This document shows positions 1-10,976 of a DNA stretch of 64,000 nucleotides, piece by piece (position 1 is the stretch's first letter; each line of letters begins with the position of its first letter). The notes under the pieces were generated by a model. It did not search any database. It was not told where the DNA came from and worked only from the letters and a program-made list of their open reading frames with translations. Source of the DNA: Notolepis coatsorum (Eukaryota; Chordata; Actinopteri; Aulopiformes; Paralepididae). The stretch covers positions 90,681,136 to 90,745,135 of the forward strand of contig OZ020589.1 in the NCBI GenBank assembly GCA_963971535.1, in the 5' to 3' direction. A program made the translations under genes and the position numbers.

Positions 1-138
1 GCTCAATCCATCAAGCAGAAGACGGAGGCTAGAATACTGGAACAGCCTCAATCCATCAAGAGAGTCTTCGCCAAAGAACAAAGGCCACCGGTTCCTTTCA
101 CCTGGCAGGACAAGGCCATGCTGGAAAGCCTGAACTAG
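1..138 (+). CDS. Candidate 3' end of a coding exon (partial, unrecognised)
   Basis: Frame 1 is open from the window edge for 45 codons and stops at TAG 136-138. The encoded stretch is polar and contains the short motif QSIK twice (near residues 2 and 17), coming from the repeated bases AATCCATCAAG. It ends with a WQDKAMLESLN-like tail. An ATTAAA hexamer at about 184 could be a polyadenylation signal, and a SINE follows in what would be the 3' UTR. I do not recognise the protein. It could equally be chance or the tail of an unknown repeat; 45 open codons are weak evidence. This is the only stretch in the window that might belong to a host gene. Confidence 0.25.
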   Translation, partial: AQSIKQKTEARILEQPQSIKRVFAKEQRPPVPFTWQDKAMLESLN

Positions 139-211
139 GTCTGTGTTACCAGTGTTACTCTGTGTTCAGGCATCAACCGAGTACATTAAATTAAAATCAA
201 ATAATTAAAAC

Positions 212-353
212 GAAAAAAAAATAGAGAGATAGAGGAAGAATGGGAGACAGAGCAGGGGAAGACATTCGGCAAAGAACGCCAGGTCCGGGAATCGAACCCG
301 GGTCGGCCGTGCGGCGACGCAGCGTGTTACGTGGTTCGCCACTTGGGCGCCCC
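212..353 (-). mobile_element. tRNA-derived SINE
   Basis: Read on the minus strand, the element starts GGGGCGCCCAAGTGG (A-box-like region) and carries a B box GGTTCGATTCC about 50 bases on, the two internal RNA polymerase III promoter parts of a tRNA head. It is flanked by a 9-bp direct repeat AATTAAAAC (203-211 and 354-362), the expected target duplication. The sense strand ends in a run of T rather than A. It is too long and too poorly folded at the acceptor stem to be a working tRNA gene. Confidence 0.75.
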
Positions 354-362
354 AATTAAAAC

Positions 363-729
363 TAATTTGTAAAATACTAAGTCGCCAATACTTGGACAGA
401 CATTATATAGTGAACGTGTCTGTGTGTTTCCAGGGTTCTTTTAACTGTGGGATCAGCTTAGTTAATGTTAGCAGCGCATGTTATTTAGGTTTTTACCATG
501 ACATGGGCATACAGGAATGGCGAGGATGCAAAGCATGTTAGACGCATTGGACCTGTTGCTCTCTGGAGTTTTCACTGCACATAGAAACAGCACAACTCGC
601 AAGAGGAGTTGTCACAGGGCTGTAGAACGCAGGGCTGAATATCTAGATGTTATAGCTTCTCAAATTTAAGGTCCACGCTGGTCTGTGTGCATTATGAATT
701 TACAATTGCACGTCATTGGAATTCTGATT
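363..729. other. No recognisable gene or repeat
   Basis: About 370 bases with no long frame and no terminal repeats that I can see. A short inverted pair (GTTGTG/CACAAC-like) lies near 590-610. Nothing else is supported. Confidence 0.4.
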
Positions 730-866
730 ATTTTCGAACTGGGCAGTTCTTAATCTATCTGCTCCCAAGGTACCAAAATGTGCCAGAGATTGATCTAACG
801 TGAATCGGTACTACCAACATAATTTGGTCGGTACCCTAAAAGTACAGAGTTCGGTACCCAACCCTA
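730..866. mobile_element. Right end of a hAT-type element
   Basis: The stretch ends GGTACCCAACCCTA at 866, the reverse complement of TAGGGTTGGGTACC, a terminal sequence I associate with short hAT elements of fish. Several GGTACC/GGTACT words sit just inside the end, as in subterminal repeat arrays. The octamer CTAATTAC follows at 867-874. The matching left end is not visible, so the left boundary is arbitrary. Confidence 0.4.
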
Positions 867-874
867 CTAATTAC

Positions 875-2353
875 TAGGGGTGCACCGATATATCGGTCGG
901 GTATCGGTATCGGCCGATAAGTGCCTTGTTGACTGCTATCGGCCTATCGGCCGATAAGCTCAAATGTGCCGATAGCAGTCGCCGATAACTAACCATCCAT
1001 TTGTGTAGCGTCAAAAGGCAAAAAAAAAATTCACTCGCGTCCCCCCCACACACACACAAGCTACTGCATCAAAGTTACTATTTATGATTAACAAGGCATT
1101 CGTTTTGTGGCATTAACGTTATATAGTTAGTGTTACACGGACAATAACATCAGCATATTATTATTACCCATAGCAGCAAGGCATTACTCCGAGTCCGTTC
1201 ATAGCCGGGAGGCAGAAGACTAACGTTACTGGTGAAAATGTGATTTACGTTGGAATACTCCTTTGCCAACTTGCTGTACTTTGCTTGCAGGTCTGCAGCC
1301 ATTATTACTGGATTAAGAATAGCCCCAACTTTAGCCAACGTAACGTTATGGCTAAACCTTTAACATTAGTTAACCCTAGCTTTCGGTTAGCTGTTCAATG
1401 TTAATAACACAACCAAGCGAATCCATCAGAGCTCCCCATCAACACCGCTCTGTCGGGAGGATGGCATTTAAGAAAGTATCTGCTGTTAAAATGACACAAA
1501 CATTCGTTTTGTGGCATTAATGTTATTATAGTTAGTTACACGTTCAATTACATCAGCATAGTATTTACCCGAAGATAGCAAGCAAGCCGTGCATAGCTCG
1601 GTTACATTCCGTTGCTCATTCCGTACCCAACTACACATTCTGCAATCTGTTAAAGTTTTCAACCAGACAAATGTATAGAAAGGCTTTGTTTTATTATAAA
1701 ATTTGTTGCAGTAAAATCATTGTGTCTCGTTTGGCCATCCTGTGGAGCGCGCTGGTCGGCGGGCACTGCCGGGCAGCTAACGTATTAGCTTGTTGTGGTT
1801 CTAAGTTTGACTCGCATTCTCGCAAGCAGAAGCAGATCAATGGCGGCATGCCCCGAAGTAGAAAAATGAATAAACGCTTGGTGGTAAGCAGGAGGTGGGT
1901 GCTAGCGGTGTGGCGTAATTGGCCGAATCGACTGTCAATCAAAATGGTTCCATTGCATTGGTTGAAAGCTCTGGTTGAGAGAATAGTATCCCGCTGCAGG
2001 CCGCCAGAATGGTTCCATTGCATTGGTTGAAAGCTCTGGTTGAGAAAATAGTATCCCTCTGCAGGCCGCCAGACGATACTGGGAGAGGGATCAGTGATAC
2101 CATAAACATATTTCTTGATGTTTCCTTTTTTAAGTAAGTAAAGAGGCCTACAAATACAAACACACATACAAATATACAGTAGTTTCATTAAAAAAATTAA
2201 AAAAAATTAAAAAAAAAATTAAAAAAAAAAAAATAAATAAAAATACTTATTTTTTGCCACAATTATCGGTATCGGTATCGGTATCGGCCGATTGTGTTAG
2301 TTGAACAATCGGTATCGGTATCGGTGGCCAATTTTCATATCGGTGCACCCCTA
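875..2353. mobile_element. hAT non-autonomous element A (TAGGGGTGCACCGATAT ends)
   Basis: Perfect 17-bp terminal inverted repeats TAGGGGTGCACCGATAT lie at 875 and 2337-2353. The flanking octamer CTAATTAC is duplicated exactly (867-874 and 2354-2361), the hallmark of hAT transposition. Both ends continue into arrays of CGGTATCGGCCGAT-like words, probably transposase-binding subterminal repeats. The 1.48-kb interior has no transposase motif. It contains a diverged direct repeat of about 75 bp (1097-1170 and 1502-1571) and a 65-bp tandem duplication. Open frames inside it are short and look accidental. It is a MITE-like passenger needing a transposase from elsewhere. Confidence 0.9.
1944..2073. 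repeat. 65-bp tandem duplication inside element A
   Basis: Two adjacent 65-bp units (1944-2008, 2009-2073) begin ATGGTTCCATTGCATTGG and differ at only a few positions, so the duplication is younger than the element's general decay. Confidence 0.85.
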
Positions 2354-2408
2354 CTAATTACCAAGGGTGGGGGGAAACATTTTACGTAGTATTGCGATAC
2401 TTTGCATG

Positions 2409-4194
2409 CAGGGGAGGAAACTAACTTTTTGGCTTACCAGCCAACTGGCGGGTATCTGATTTTTTTTACCAGCCAAATAGATTTTTTACCAGACAAAAAA
2501 AATCGCTAATTGTGATAATTACTTCTTTGTACGTCTTCGTCTAAATTGATTTTCAATCATAGTAAATTAATCACACTGTCTCTACTCTTCAAAATATTAC
2601 ATCATTAAATCACATATTAACATGAAAGAGGGAACTATTCTGGACTGGGTTGGGCTGAACTGGGCAGTGAAAGATGCTGGGTTGGGCTGGTCTAGGTTAT
2701 ACTGAATGATGAATTGAAAATGAATTGAAAATGGGGGACCCTGATGTAAACAAGACGAAAGTCTTTCTCTGGTCTGCATCCCCTTAACAATTGCATGTAT
2801 TGAGCCGTACTGTACTGTACCCATTCTGCAATCTGTTAAATAAAGTTTTCATTCATCACAGCTCAACTACTAGGAATGTGTGTCTGACTCTTAAGTGCAG
2901 GAAATATTCATCAGAAAGGGGGGACATGATGGAGGGAATGGAAAGAGCAGGTTTGACAGGAGCAGGGTTGAAGGGATTGATTGATTGAAAAGTTTATTAA
3001 CAGATTGCAGAATGGGTACAGTACAGTTCAATACATACAATTGTTAAGGGGATGCAGACCAGAGAAAGACTTTCGTCTTGTTTACATCAGGGTCCCCCAT
3101 TTTTAATTCATCATAACATATTGGAGTGTGGAGGAAGTGGACAAGGCATTAAGCAAACAGGACTGAAATGGGGGACCCTGATGTAAACAAGACTAAAGTC
3201 CTTCTCTGGTCTGCATCCCCTTAACAATTGTGTGTATTGAGCTGTACTGTATTGTACCCATTCTGCAATCTGTTAATAAAGTTTTCAATCAATCAATCAA
3301 TACTGGGTTGGGCAGTGAAAGAACCAAGCATTTCACTGTAATGTAATAGCTAAATAAAACAACTTGAACTTGACTTGTTACATTTGCACTCTGGTTGTAT
3401 GCCAAATGTATTCTGGTTGTACTGTACTTGTGCTGTAAGATGACAATACATTGGAACCGAATCGACAACGCTAGGGGTTCAGCAGGTGTGTTCTGAATGC
3501 CAAATATGACAACATCACCGTTGTGAAGGGCATATGGGCGAGTGGTGATATGCTGGGAAACCCGGTAATAATAAAATGTCACTCGGCTGCATTTAAGCAA
3601 AGCCGCTCAGTATAGTCGTCCACTATGTTGAATGCGCGTTATGGTAGCTTGTTACATGCTAGGTAGCTAGCCGGCTAATGCTGGTTGACTTGTCATTCTC
3701 ATCCGACTCGAAGGAGACGCGTCGCGTGCTGTTGTTCGCCCCCATGTCAGACCGCACCGATATCCGAAAGCGACGACTCTACATGCAATTATTTTCATCC
3801 ACTCATGTGTTTTTGTAAGTTTGTCTACGTTGTCAAGCCGGCTGCCGGTGGCAGGAGTTAGTAGGTCTGCGCGCAGTGGTATGTCCACTTCCCCTAGATG
3901 GGCGTCATCTTCTAGAAAACGAGTGTTCATTGGAGGAGCTTAGAGCGCATCTGTACAACGATGATGTTCATTGGTTATGGTCTGATTATTATGTGGCGCA
4001 AATGGGAGGAATCAAGGGGGGAGTCAGAGTTCGGTTTGTGTCAGTGAGCGAATCAGCAGATTGCAGAATGATTTTTTTGTTTTGTTTTGTAATTACTAGT
4101 ACTCGCCAGACTGGCGAGTGCTCTTCATGAATTACTCGCCAAACGTAAAAAATACTCGCAATTGGCGAGTAAAGTGGCCTAATTTCCTCCCCTG
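2409..4194. mobile_element. hAT element C, copy 1 (CAGGGGAGGAAA ends)
   Basis: Ends CAGGGGAGGAAACTAA (2409) and TTCCTCCCCTG (to 4194) are inverted repeats, with a perfect 8-bp duplication TTTGCATG at 2401-2408 and 4195-4202. The two subterminal zones differ: the left has repeated TTACCAGCCA words, the right repeated TACTCGCCA/TGGCGAGTA words. It is inserted in element B. A second copy in opposite orientation lies at 14440-16664. Compared with that copy, this one carries an extra block of LINE tails near 2705-3302. No transposase motif is recognised in the interior. Confidence 0.88.
2705..3302. repeat. Cluster of LINE 3'-tail fragments inside element C copy 1
   Basis: Three related segments (about 2735-2860 plus, 2980-3110 minus, 3165-3302 plus) share the words CTGCATCCCCTTAACAATTG and ACCCATTCTGCAATCTG and end in AATAAAGTTTTCA followed by ATCA repeats, as LINE 3' tails do. 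The same tail starts the minus-strand LINE at 33037 and appears in decayed form at 15629-15672. The block is absent from copy 2 of element C, so it was inserted after that family spread. Confidence 0.65.
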
Positions 4195-4729
4195 TTTGCA
4201 TGGCGATACAGGGACGCCAAGTATCGATATAAAAAATTTTATTAAATTTTTTTTTTTTTTTTTTAAGGAAGTTGCATTGTTCATTTCAATACCTGTAATA
4301 GTACAGTAGTCCACACACATGTGCATTCAGTTAAGTTGGAATATGACTGTAATACAAACAGTTCAGTTTGTCAGGTACATGCAACACAGATTACAGTGTT
4401 TACATCTGTCTGCTTGAGAAAATACCATGTTCTGCAATAAAAATTATTGAAGTGAGATGAACAGACTGAACTTTATTTTATTAGATAAAACATGTTGACA
4501 AAGTTTTACTTTGCAGTTGAAAAAAGGTAATAAAACGCAATATATCGCAATATTAATATCGCAATATTAATATCGCAATCGCAATATATTTAGTATCGCA
4601 ATACTAATGTATGTGACTCAAGTATCGTGATAGTATCGTATTGTGAGGCCTCTGGTGATTCCCACCCCTACTAATTACTGCACCTCTAGTACTTTTGCAT
4701 GGGGCTTGATTAACAAATACAATCACGTT

Positions 4730-7278
4730 TTTTGCCACCGATACCGATCACCGATCGTCGTGAGCTATATTGGCCGATACCGATCAGATACCGATCGTGT
4801 TTGATTAAAAAGAAATTAAAAAATGTTATATAATTTTTTTTAGTTTTTTTTTTATAAAATATATATATTATATAATTAGACTTGTACTTGTATTATCTGC
4901 GAGACATCGCCACCACGCAACAAGTCAAAATGCTCGCTATCTGCAAACAGCGCCACTGTCTGTGTACTCTAGTAGCCTCCAGCTCCAAAAAGGATTCTCC
5001 GGCGCTGCAGCTGGACCCAGGGCTGTACGCTAAGCTTTTTCACTAGGGGCACACTTGCCCCTAAATGAGACATTTAGGGGCAAAAAATATTTTTTAGGGG
5101 CAAATTTTTAAGTAACAATTTTACCATTATTAAAAAAATATGTTCCTCCTGCCTCATTACTGTGGTCCTTTTATTTAACATTTAAGTGCGTTTGTTTTCA
5201 GGTTTGTATCTTTTATAATGAACCAACCGAGAAAGTGTGTAAATCACTAATAGAACAAAAACAACAAACTGTGTGTGTGTGTGTGTGTGCGCGCGCTTGT
5301 GTAGTGCTCCTTGAATGAGATCACCACAACACACACACACCATTGCATTAATCAGGAGGACAAGAAACTCTGCATACATTTGTTTCACAATGAAAAGTGC
5401 TTTAGAAATCAAATGAATTATTATTGTAAATAACCCCATGAAAGGTTTATTATTTGTATGGGTAATTACCTGCTTCATATTTGTGATGTTACTGGTTTCA
5501 GGGTGTGCCTAAAGTGATCAATGTGTTGGGCCGTTTATAGAGATCTATGCCAATTAATGTTTATGTATATCCGGGACTTTTTTTAGTAAGAATTGAGAGG
5601 TATTTGTATATGTGACCTTTATTTTGAAAACCGTGTTGCGACGCAACCTTATTTACATTTGCGCTTTTGACAGTGAAATGTTCAGTCCAACTTAGCTCGA
5701 AGGAAAGACTAATCAAAAAGGTTTAATTGACCCGTATGAGGCTCTTACGGTAGGACTTTGATTGTTTATAGAAGTGGAATGTAATACTATGCTAAACGAG
5801 AAATAAACAGTTTGTGACAGCCAGTAAAGTTGCAAGCCACTTTCATTTCATATACGGGGACACCGTGACAATTATTAGTATTATCTTATTTGCATATTGT
5901 CTCATTATTAGATAGATAGATAGGTTGATATTTTATAAATTTAAGTAGACAGTATTTCACGTCCTAATAGTGGGCTACTACTACTCACCTAATGCATGGC
6001 TGAACCTGAATGTTAGAAGTGTCCGTGTCCCCGTCAATCAATCATCACATCATCACGTCAATTCATCATCATCTTATCATCTCTCCACATCGGACGTGGT
6101 TGTCATAAGATGGACTGATATCCACTCCGTTGTTCTTGCAGAGCAAAATTTGTATCTTAAATGTATTGAAATGAGGTGCTTCTTTGGCGATGCAATAGTC
6201 CATATTGAAAGGAAGAGAGGCCACATTCAGTTTCGTTTTGCTAGGAATTATGGGATTTGGTGTTAGATGTATAGACTACGCAGATAGGGACATGGTCTTT
6301 AATCGCACGATAGACTACAAGTACCAAGTATATAGCGTGACCTAGATTCACTCCACACGCAAATCTTTTTTTTCACTCAGGCTATCTGTGATTGCAGTAA
6401 GTTCATTCATTGCCGACAGATTCTTTCATAGCACCACGACATTGTGTCGCACTGACAGCTCGCGTGAGTGGCGTCATCACACGCCTTGGATAATTTAGGA
6501 GTGAAATGCGAATGCAAGGCTTGAAAGCACTACTCCCAAGCCCGCCCCCAGATAATATTTACCAATCGCAACGGCCAATTAAAGGGGCAATTCGCGATCA
6601 TATCATCGCAGTGTACAGGCCTGGGACCCTATTGGTATAACGTTACTACTGTGCTTTGGTCATATCACATTCAGCAAGCCCTCAGCTCGAATACGCATTG
6701 AATCAATGTTATAAGACATTGATATCAGGAGCTATCTGTAGCTACTGCTAGCCGGCTAGATGACGTTAAGACAACTATTTAGTTCAATCGGACATTTCGT
6801 TTTGAACTGTGAACTAACGTCAGCTAACGCAAGCTAACACAAGCTAACGGAGGTATCAACATGGACTACTAGACTTGCTGGAGCATTTGTTTATATCCGG
6901 AGCTATCAGTAGCTAGCCGGCTAAATACCGTTAGACAATGCCTACTAAAAGTGAATAGTTGACTGGGTAATTTTGTTTTTAAACCAGTAACGATAGCTAG
7001 GTAGCTAACGTTAGCTCAGGTCGAATGCACTATAGACTCGAGCAGAGGAGCCGCCTCTCAGTCCTCTGTGTTTACAAACTGTACACGTGTGCGGGCGGGG
7101 CTAGGGAGCAGCGGCAGTTTGCAGGTCCTGTGCGTCCGAGACAGACAGCGAGTGAGATCTCCACTTGATCGGTTTCCGCGATCGGCGAATATGACTCATT
7201 ATCGGAATTCACCAATCGCATATTTATACTGATTATCTGCCGATAACGATCGGTGGCCGATCGATCGGGGCATCCCTA
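4730..7278. mobile_element. hAT-like element D (right end intact, left end decayed)
   Basis: The right end, near 7190-7278, is full of GATCGG/CCGATC words and finishes GATCGGGGCATCCCTA. The same vocabulary (CACCGATCG, ATACCGATC) appears at about 4735-4800 in inverted sense, marking the left subterminal zone. A clean left terminus and target duplication are not visible. The interior shows a diverged near-tandem duplication (about 6720-6790 and 6890-6950, GCTAGCCGGCTA words) and the nested candidate at 5018-6623. A (TG)n(CG)n run lies at 5271-5296. No transposase coding is recognised. Confidence 0.5.
5018..6623. mobile_element. Candidate nested DNA element E (CAGGSCTGTAC ends)
   Basis: The left end CAGGGCTGTACGC and right end GTGTACAGGCCTG are imperfect inverted repeats, and GGACCC occurs just outside both ends (imperfect duplication). 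Just inside the left end the word TAGGGGCA is repeated. The 1.6-kb interior has no recognisable protein; the longest frame (5970-6266, 98 codons) has no family features. The boundary call depends on short repeats only. Confidence 0.4.
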
Positions 7279-7636
7279 TTAGTGGCCGATCCCTAATAAT
7301 AATGTTGCTTATCCTCTTAACTCATTCTGCACCAAACACGAGATTTCTTGTGTTTCAAATCCAAGCATTGAGCGCCAAACACGATATATCTCGTTTTTAG
7401 TTTAGTATATAAAATTCTATCATACTAGGCACTCGCGCGGGCCTTGCAAGTGTGGATTGGACCTGCAATGACGATTGAATCCCACCGGGTGGCAGTATCG
7501 CCTACCTTATGAACATGCATGGGCCCCACAGCCGCCCCAAACAACTAGGGACTCGACTAGTAGGTTCACTAGGTTGCGAGCAGCTGTGAGCAGGACGCGA
7601 TCGCCTAGAGCGAACTATTGGATATTATGAAAAAGA
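7279..7636. other. Intergenic, no gene seen
   Basis: The stretch contains CACGAGATTTC and CACGATATATC words and a CTTAACTCATTC start that resembles a TTAA-element end, but no partner end is visible. No frame of note. Confidence 0.35.
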
Positions 7637-8764
7637 CTAGGGCTGCAACGATTAGTCGCCATATGAAAAATCGTCGACGAGAAATTGTTGCGTCGATGCG
7701 TCGCATAAAAACAATCAGTGACGCAAATGTTCATTTGTAACTGCAATGCACTACAGGAACTGCTGGGGGCAGTATCGTTTCCATTGTCTGACTGCAGTGC
7801 ATTCTGGTACTTAACAGCGCAGCCTCGCAGGTAAGAACGGAGGAGATGAATTTTAAAAAGCGAGACCGAGGGCATCAAAGGTGTGGGAATTTTTTACAGA
7901 TGACAAACCGAAGAAAACTGTTAAATGCCGATCAGCACCACGGCGATGCACGAGCATCTAAAACGAAAGCACCCCGGAGCCACGGTGACGTCGGAACATG
8001 GGTAAGTTCTAGATAGTAGTTAGCCATAGTATTGTATTTTTTACGTTGGAAAACAGAACGTCTCATGGATATGGATATAATGCTTGCTATGCGAACTCTA
8101 TTGCTGAGGCTTATAGAGGCTGCGCTGCTGCTGTATGTTGTAACGTTAAACAGCGCCATGCTTAGTAGTTAGTACAGGTTACAGCGCTGCTGCTTCACTT
8201 TTAGTTTAGTTTGTTATGCCGACCAACCGGATACGGAAATACCTCACGTATATATCTGTAGTCACTCTGTCTGTAGTCCACAAAATAATATCCCTTAAGC
8301 GATAACTCCCTCTAGTGGGAAAACATAGATATTGCATCTCAATATTAATTCTAGCCTAGGTATATATAAGGCTGACTATAATTAATAAAAATAAACTGAT
8401 AGTCTGATACTATAGCCTACAAATTCTGATGATAATTAATACAGCTTTCTGTTTTGTTCTCTTTCTATTGTAGGGCAAAGCAAACGCGTGTGGATGAGTT
8501 TGTCCTGAAGAGGCTCATGCACCCCTCAAATGGCTGGAGTCTTCACAGAGAGCATCCTCACCATGCTTGTTAAAGACATGAGACCATTATCGATGGTTGA
8601 AGATGAGGGCTTTAAGCAGATGGTCACCACATTCCATTCAGGTTATACCTTACCTTCCAGAACTCATTTTACAAAGCTCATGGAGAGAAAGTATGAAGCT
8701 ACTTTTGCTAAGGTTAAATATGATCTTAAAGCAAACAAGAACAAGAAGGCTGGACAAATATGAC
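7637..8764 (+). mobile_element. Left part of an autonomous-type hAT element, truncated
   Basis: It begins CTAGGGCTGCAACGATTAGTCG-like sequence at about 7637, which I associate with BED-finger hAT elements of fish, followed by CGTCGATGCGTCG words as subterminal repeats. It carries a decayed two-exon transposase. The 3' half and right end are missing: an L1 begins at about 8765 and later DNA beyond it was lost. Confidence 0.65.
7862..8763 (+). pseudogene. hAT transposase, BED-finger and N-terminal remnants
   Basis: Exon 1 (about 7862-7999) reads VWEFFTDD...KPKKTVKC and then, after a break in frame, STTAMHEHLKRKHPG: the aromatic start and the H-x4-H end of a BED zinc finger. The second cysteine and intervening residues are lost in a small deletion near 7930. 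A splice donor GTAAGT follows at 8000. Exon 2 starts after a TTGTAG acceptor near 8473 with a KQTRVDEF-like linker and continues in the open frame 8530-8763, which shows MLVKDMRPLSMVEDEGF and GYTLPSRTHF, the conserved region before the hAT catalytic core. The RNase H-like core and dimerisation region are absent. It cannot make an active enzyme. Confidence 0.8.
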
Positions 8765-9035
8765 GAGCGGATGGGGGCAAGGGTTTCAGACCCCCAAGCC
8801 GTCAGGAGGAAGCCTCTCACTAGGAGAGCAGTTACTCCTCACCCACCAGCAGGGGACAGAGGGGGACAAAGGGACCCCCCGAACGCCTTGGGAGCACTTT
8901 ATGTAAAGTTTATGTTTTTTATTTATGTTAATCATTATATGTATTCGGTGAAGAGAGCGGAGGCTACAACCGGAGGGGGGAATAACTGTGACATGGGGGG
9001 GACTAACAGACGAAAGAAGAAGAAAGATGACAAAG

Positions 9036-9874
9036 GTTAAAGGGATAAAAATGATGTCGTTAAACGTTAATGGAATGAATAATACGATAAAGAGGGGCAA
9101 AGTGATGTTGAAGTGTAAAAAAAGTGAGATGGAAGTGATTTTTTTGCAGGAGACACATTTGATAGCACAGGATCATGAGAAACTGAAAAGATTTGGATAT
9201 GAAAATGCATTGCATACTATAGTTCCTTTAAACGGACCCTGAGGAGAGGAGTAATTACGTTAATCAAAAACAGTCAAATTTGAATTGATCAAGGAAGTAA
9301 GAGACAAGAGGGAAGATTTGTTCTGGTGAAGGGGAAAATGGAGGGTCAAATGGTAACGTTAGTGAATGTGTATGCACCACCGGAGAGTGAGAGGGAGCTA
9401 TATGAGAAAATTTTTGATATGATAGTGATGGAACTAGAAGGGATATTGATATGCGCAGGAGATTTTAATGTGGTACTGAATCACGACATAGACACCACGA
9501 GTACTAAGAAGAGACGGACACAAATCAGCAGATATATGAATATCCAAATGACGGAAATGGGAATTACGGACATTTGGAGGGGGATGCACGCCATGGACAG
9601 GGAATACACACATTACTCACACCCACACGTGACATATGCGAGAATAGACTATTTTTTGATGACGACAGGGGACAGTTATAGGGTACGGGAGAGTAGAATA
9701 GGAGTAGCGGACATATCGGATCACAGTGCCATATATCTGACAGTAGATCTAGAAGGGAGACGGAGGAACACGATATGGAGGCTAAATGTAGGAATACTAA
9801 ATAACAAGGGGGTGGTGAGTCAGATCAAGGAGGAGATAGCCAGGTATAAGGAGGAAAATGACAACGGGCGGTAG
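9036..9874 (+). pseudogene. L1 ORF2 endonuclease domain (broken)
   Basis: The first part reads SLNVNGMNN and FLQETHL, the opening strand and the catalytic E of the exonuclease/endonuclease fold. After a stop near 9240 and a frameshift, the frame 9326-9874 continues with VNVYAPP, the GDFN motif and SDHSAIYL, the catalytic C-terminal His motif. Together these are the L1-type endonuclease that nicks target DNA. At least two lesions separate the pieces, so no full protein can be made. The frame then runs toward the RT-linking region (WRLN...) and stops at the TAG near 9872. Confidence 0.8.
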
Positions 9875-9989
9875 ACCCGAACATTCTATGGGACACACTG
9901 AAGGTGGTGATAAGGGGGAAATTGATGGAGAAGACAGCAATGCTGAAGAAGGCCAGAACGGAGACATATCACAATCTGATAGGGAAGCT

Positions 9990-10971
9990 ATCAGAATATA
10001 AGTATTTAGGATTACACATAGACCCAAACCTTAGCTTCAAAAATCACAAAAAAAGTCTGCAATAAGGTAAAGTTCAGCCTATCAAACTTCAGGTACATAA
10101 GAAACTTCCTTTCAACAGAGGCAGCAAAGCTATATTTTCATTCAATGGTTCTTTCCCACATCACATACTGTTTGATAACCTGGTCCAATTCACATTCCAT
10201 TCTGAAACCACTTCAATCACTTTACAAACAAGCAATAAAAATTCTAGACAAGAAACCATTCAGGTACCATCATTGTCACATTCTAAAAAAATATAATCTA
10301 CTCCGTTGGGAAAACCTGACCCTATATCAAAACGTCTGTCTAGTTTTTAAAATAAAGTGTGGATTGGCTCCTCCTCCTTTGTCCGGTTTCATCAATCTCA
10401 AGTCTGCCTCAACCAGGAACACTAGAGGTGCGGCAAGGGGGGACTGTACAATCCCTTTCAAAAAAAGTGTATTTGGCCAGGCTGTCTTTTCATACAGAGC
10501 ATCCCACCAATGGAACTCAATTCCTCAAACAATTAGAGTGTCCACATCATACCATTCATTCAAGTGCAGGGTTAGGGAATGGCTCATTGATAACCAGAAC
10601 TGTCAACACTGAGGTGTCTGTATGTGTATATGTGTGTGTGGATATGGATATGGTGCGTCTGTCTATGTCTGGGTCTCTTAATATGTCATGATGTGCTCTG
10701 TTCTTGTGTCCATGACTGTATTGTGACCTGTATCCCTACTATGTCTATGTGCTTTTGTTGTGTTTTTATTCTAATGTATTTATCTTGATTTTATTCTGTT
10801 TTTATTGCTAACCCTTTTTTTACACAGGATTTTAGCCTGTACCTTCTGGCAGCCGGACTACCAATGGAAATTAGCCTTTTGGCTAAAATTGGGTGCATTT
10901 ACATTTGTAAAATGTTTTATTAATGTACACTGTCCCCCTTGAACAAATAAAGTAAACCTAAACCTAAACCT
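9990..10971 (+). mobile_element. LINE 3' fragment (CR1/L2/Rex1-like group) inside the L1
   Basis: A 5'-truncated LINE of 982 bp flanked by the 5-bp repeat AAGCT (9985-9989, 10972-10976). It encodes the end of a reverse transcriptase: first YLGLHIDPNLSF in one frame, then after a frameshift the open frame 10145-10612 with ITYCLITWSNS, a thumb region and a C-terminal FKCRVREWLI motif. The 3' UTR ends AACAAATAAAG followed by three AACCTA-type units, a microsatellite tail of the kind used by CR1/L2-like elements. Removing it makes the surrounding L1 reading continuous, which confirms both edges. The exact clade is not settled. Confidence 0.75.
10145..10612 (+). pseudogene. LINE reverse transcriptase C-terminal region
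   Basis: 155 open codons covering the region after the catalytic palm: ITYCLITWSNSHS, then a basic region (LYKQAIKILDKKPF) and a final WNSIPQTIR / FKCRVREWL motif common to CR1, L2 and Rex1-type LINE proteins. The ATG at 10145 is internal to the domain, not a real start. The catalytic YxDD motif lies upstream of the truncation and is absent. Confidence 0.7.
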
Positions 10972-10976
10972 AAGCT

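Larger units (their letters stand above)
2362..4670. mobile_element. hAT element B (TAGGGGTGGGAATC ends), split by element C
   Basis: The right end reads GATTCCCACCCCTA (4657-4670), the inverse of TAGGGGTGGGAATC; the left end at 2362 is a decayed version (CAAGGGTGGGGGG). The octamer CTAATTAC flanks both sides (2354-2361 and 4671-4678). Both ends carry ATTGCGATAC/GCAATATT words as subterminal repeats. Without nested element C and one 8-bp duplication the element is about 515 bp, a typical MITE. A long T run lies near 4244-4264. Confidence 0.75.

Noticed and set aside
280..353. Genuine tRNA gene
   Set aside because: The A and B boxes are there but the acceptor stem does not pair, and the unit has a SINE-type tail and a target duplication.
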